Source: NZ13-RE01 sp049718665 (GTDB lineage Bacteria; Dictyoglomota; Dictyoglomia; Dictyoglomales; Dictyoglomaceae). Taken from it: a DNA stretch of 64,000 nucleotides. Below are positions 61,661 to 64,000 of this stretch, piece after piece. The notes beneath the pieces were generated by a model. It had not been told where the DNA came from, ran no database searches, and saw only the letters and a program-made list of their open reading frames with translations. Position 1 is the first letter of the stretch, and each line of letters begins with the position of its first letter. The translations under genes were made by a program, and so were the position numbers. The stretch lies in NCBI GenBank assembly GCA_049718665.1, contig JBNARO010000003.1, positions 1 through 64,000 on the forward strand. The letters are read 5' to 3'.

Positions 61661-62950
61661 TTATACACCCCTTAATAATTTCTTTACTCCAAATTTCAGC
61701 TTCATAGTTAACACCTTATCAGTAGAAAAGATTTTTCCTGCAATAAATATTAAAATAGCAAATACTATTAACATATAGATTATCCCATAAAAAACAATGG
61801 AATAATTCCCTAAGAGAATATTTTGGGATGCTATAAAGGGATGACTAAAAGGAATTACTAATACTAAAATCTTTAAAGGTAAAGATAAAGAATTAATATC
61901 TGAAAATAAAGATAAGAAATAAGGAATCATTACAAGAAATATTAAAGGTAAGCTCATACTTTGGGCACTCTTTAAATCTTCTGCTAAAACACCTAAAATA
62001 GTTGACAATGCCAAGGCACATAATATGGCTAAGAATAAAGAGACTCCTAAAAGGATATAACCGTTAGGGGTGAATTGAAGACCTAATTTCTGAATTATGT
62101 CCTGAGCCTGATTACTTACAGGAATATCTCCCATAAATCCTCCCATATAGAATCTAAAGCCTAACATATATATTCCTGCAGATATCAAACCTACTAAACC
62201 TGCTCCTATCATTTTTGCTATTACAATTTGAGTTCTATTTATAGGAACAGTAAGAAGAGTTTCTAAAGTTTTATCTTGTTTTTCCATAGCTATAGCTGAA
62301 AGGACCATTTGGGAAGAATACATAATTACTATCATAAGGATGATAGGGATAAATATAGACTGGGAATAGACAATATTAGTTACTTCAGCTAGAGATCCTT
62401 CTGCCATTTTATCTCTGACAATAATAAATTCCTTACTTCTTATAGGATTCTTCAAGTCTTCAGGATTAATTTCAGGAAATTTTAATTTTAAAAAGTTATT
62501 TGAGAGATAATTATTTATAGTAGAAATTACTTGATTAACCATAGCGGGACTTGCTGTCGCACCCATAGAGAAACTACGGACAAATGAATAAATCTCAATT
62601 TCTTTTAATTGAAATTTTGATATACCAGAACCAAATCCTTCAGGGATTATTAATAAAAGATTTATGTTATTTTTCTTGGCGTATTCTATAGCAGAATTTC
62701 TATCCTTCTCATTTATTTTATGGAGCCTAAAATTAGCAAAGGAGAGATTATTTAGTATATCCTTTGATAATTCTGAATTATCCAAATCTAAAATATAAAT
62801 ATCCTTAACCTCAGAAATTTTTTTCACTTCTGATTTTGTAAGAGTCCCCATAAAGTAAAAAAAACCAATGGTAAAAAGAAGAGAGATAATGAGTTGAAGG
62901 GTTATTAACTCCCTAATTTCTTTCTTAAGAAGGTTTAAAAATTTTTTCAT
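61661..62950 (-). CDS. ABC-2 type exporter permease
   Basis: Membrane subunit of an ABC exporter, 429 residues, NatB-like. There is one N-terminal segment (about 18-36), a large outer domain to about 195, then five to six segments grouped in the second half (IFIPIILMIVIMYSS, GLISAGIYMLGF, ILLGVSLFLAILCAL and later). It pairs with the ATPase encoded just before it, with a four-base overlap. Substrates of this group include sodium, antibiotics or lipids; not determined here. Confidence 0.88.
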   Translation of the reverse strand: MKKFLNLLKKEIRELITLQLIISLLFTIGFFYFMGTLTKSEVKKISEVKDIYILDLDNSELSKDILNNLSFANFRLHKINEKDRNSAIEYAKKNNINLLLIIPEGFGSGISKFQLKEIEIYSFVRSFSMGATASPAMVNQVISTINNYLSNNFLKLKFPEINPEDLKNPIRSKEFIIVRDKMAEGSLAEVTNIVYSQSIFIPIILMIVIMYSSQMVLSAIAMEKQDKTLETLLTVPINRTQIVIAKMIGAGLVGLISAGIYMLGFRFYMGGFMGDIPVSNQAQDIIQKLGLQFTPNGYILLGVSLFLAILCALALSTILGVLAEDLKSAQSMSLPLIFLVMIPYFLSLFSDINSLSLPLKILVLVIPFSHPFIASQNILLGNYSIVFYGIIYMLIVFAILIFIAGKIFSTDKVLTMKLKFGVKKLLRGV

Positions 62951-63669
62951 GACACAATCCTCCTAAATACTTCTTCTAAATTTTTAGAAGAATATTTTTC
63001 CTTTAATTCTTGAGGAGTACCTATATCTAAGATTTTCCCTTTATTAATTATAGCGACTCTATCAGATAAAAATTCTATTTCTAACATATTATGGGAGGAA
63101 AGAAGGACAGAGATTCCTTCCTCTACAAATTTTCTAATAATCTCCCTTATTTCGAGAGAATTTATTACATCCAATCCTGATGTTGGCTCATCTAATATAG
63201 CTAATTTAGGTTTTGTCATCAATGCTCTTGCTAATAAAAGTTTCCTTACCATTCCTTTACTATACGTTCCCACTTTATCTTTTAATCTATCCCCTAAATC
63301 TGCAATTTTCTTTGCCCTCTCAACAAATTCCTCAACCTGTTCATTTCCTTCTGCATAAAAGTTTGCCATAAATTTTAAATATTCTATTCCTGTCATATTT
63401 TTATATGCTCCCGCTTCCTCTGGAAGATAGCTTATCCCTTCTCTTATTTTTTCAGGATTTTTCCTAAGATCATAACCCATAAATTCCACCCTTCCGTCAG
63501 TAGGTGTAAGAAGAGTTGCAATAATTCTTAAAGTAGTAGTCTTTCCCGCTCCGTTGGGACCAATAAGAGCAAAAATCTCTCCCCTTTTTACTTCAAAACT
63601 TACTCCTTTTAATGCAGAAATTTTTCCATAAGTTTTCCACAGGTTTTCTACTCGGAGAATTACATCCAT
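62947..63669 (-). CDS. ABC-2 type exporter ATP-binding protein
   Basis: A 240-residue ATPase with Walker A GPNGAGKT at 37-44, LATLLTPT-type Q-loop region and Walker B LAILDEPTSGLD. The signature is degenerate: YSKGMVRKLLLARALM instead of LSGGQ, as in many NatA/DrrA-type exporters. SD AGGGAGGAT precedes the ATG. The gap upstream (63670-63751) holds a TAAAAT -10-like element. Confidence 0.92.
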   Translation of the reverse strand: MDVILRVENLWKTYGKISALKGVSFEVKRGEIFALIGPNGAGKTTTLRIIATLLTPTDGRVEFMGYDLRKNPEKIREGISYLPEEAGAYKNMTGIEYLKFMANFYAEGNEQVEEFVERAKKIADLGDRLKDKVGTYSKGMVRKLLLARALMTKPKLAILDEPTSGLDVINSLEIREIIRKFVEEGISVLLSSHNMLEIEFLSDRVAIINKGKILDIGTPQELKEKYSSKNLEEVFRRIVS

Positions 63670-63751
63670 AAAAATCTATCCTCCCTTTTTATTTTTCTTA
63701 AATTTTATCATAACAAAAACATAGATAAAGCTCTACCTTTTATATCACAGG

Positions 63752-63835
63752 TTATGTAAAAAATAAAGAGGTAAAAGTCTTAAGATGATACTCTACAGGT
63801 CTTGCTCCTATTGAATCATATTCAATTCCTGCACC
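63752..63835 (-). other. Possible coding remnant
   Basis: A 27-codon frame without a start codon, bounded by stops, whose translation (GIEYDSIGARPVEYHLKTF...) has coding-like composition. It lies between a hairpin and the ABC-2 ATPase gene. It may be a decayed 3' end of an older gene or chance. No family recognised. Confidence 0.25.
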
Positions 63836-63839
63836 TTAA

Positions 63840-63872
63840 ATAGGGCGTCCCCAATATATGAGGACGCCCTAT
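63840..63872 (-). terminator. Hairpin after the gene at the right edge
   Basis: An 11-bp perfect stem (ATAGGGCGTCC / GGACGCCCTAT) about 20 bases after the partial gene's stop. A T-rich stretch is present on both sides, weak directly after the stem on the minus strand (TTTAA). Confidence 0.6.
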
Positions 63873-63891
63873 GAGTTGAAATTTTTTAATT

Positions 63892-64000
63892 TTACTTTGT
63901 TAATTTCTTGTGGCAGAGCCACCAATCGAAGCATTCAAATTCACCTTTTTTAGCTGACTCAAGTCTTTCTTTTGCAGTTTTTACATCCTTTGCGGGTGGG
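63892..64000 (-). CDS. C-terminal end of a gene cut by the window
   Basis: The last 35 codons of a leftward gene, ending KKGEFECFDWWLCHKKLTK then TAA. The rest lies beyond the window. Two cysteines and two tryptophans in the tail are unusual for this genome, but the family cannot be recognised from the fragment. Confidence 0.5.
   Translation of the reverse strand, partial: PPAKDVKTAKERLESAKKGEFECFDWWLCHKKLTK

Overview
The window is AT-rich (about one third G+C by eye), gene-dense and rich in overlapping start/stop codons. Its proteins are loaded with Lys, Glu and Ile. Gene content and order point to a thermophilic, diderm, anaerobic bacterium of the Dictyoglomus type. This is an inference from the protein families and from Firmicutes-like gene orders (rpsO-pnp-M16-dap-rnj-ftsK; asp23-fakA-recG-rsmD-coaD; plsC-ispH-der-plsY) beside outer-membrane-type proteins. 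A run of 100 Ns at 53424-53523 shows a draft assembly.

Layout. (1) 1-3630 is an eroded accessory patch: a broken outer-membrane protein gene, a fragment of a DUF2202 ferritin-like gene, and a MacB/LolD-type ABC transporter. A 21-bp direct repeat brackets it and touches the end of recA. (2) 3629-36332 is a long leftward array of housekeeping genes: recA, lipid and isoprenoid genes (plsY, der, ispH, two plsC), a BMP-type nucleoside ABC transporter, ftsK, RNase J, dapA/dapB, an M16 peptidase, pnp and rpsO; then a coiled-coil gene, coaD, rsmD, recG, fakA and asp23; then a dipeptide-type ABC transporter, secG, tpiA, a roadblock protein, pgk, yvcK and rapZ. (3) A rightward PBP1A gene (36404-38338) meets the end of a complete, tightly overlapped leftward histidine operon (hisZ-G-D-C-B-H-A-F-IE, 45525 to 38316). 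(4) 45.7-49.4 kb is a rightward redox patch. It holds a five-gene HesB-like/ArsR/DGC/ferredoxin/HdrA-like operon and a flavodoxin/short-MerR/aldo-keto-reductase operon with a MerR-type promoter. A leftward tRNA-Leu(CAG) follows. (5) 49.7-58 kb carries a CDP-alcohol transferase, rsmG, a GNAT-like protein, an ArsR regulator, a leftward outer-membrane protein containing the assembly gap, and an hsp20-lon-release-factor-like stress operon. (6) 58-64 kb is leftward: GAPDH, leuS, an ABC-2 exporter pair and the end of one more gene.

Working together: pgk and tpiA (with GAPDH elsewhere in the window) are glycolytic, and yvcK/rapZ are carbon/cell-wall regulators close by. plsY, plsC and fakA feed phospholipid synthesis. 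rpsO/pnp/rnj form the RNA-decay set. hsp20 and lon form a proteostasis operon.

The least-described material is the Fe-S/thiol operon at 45737-47454, the short MerR regulator with its intact operator, the strand-specific leader hairpin of rpsO, and a perfect CRP-type dyad upstream of hsp20. Promoters and hairpins were read by eye; all functional claims rest on motif recognition, not on database searches.
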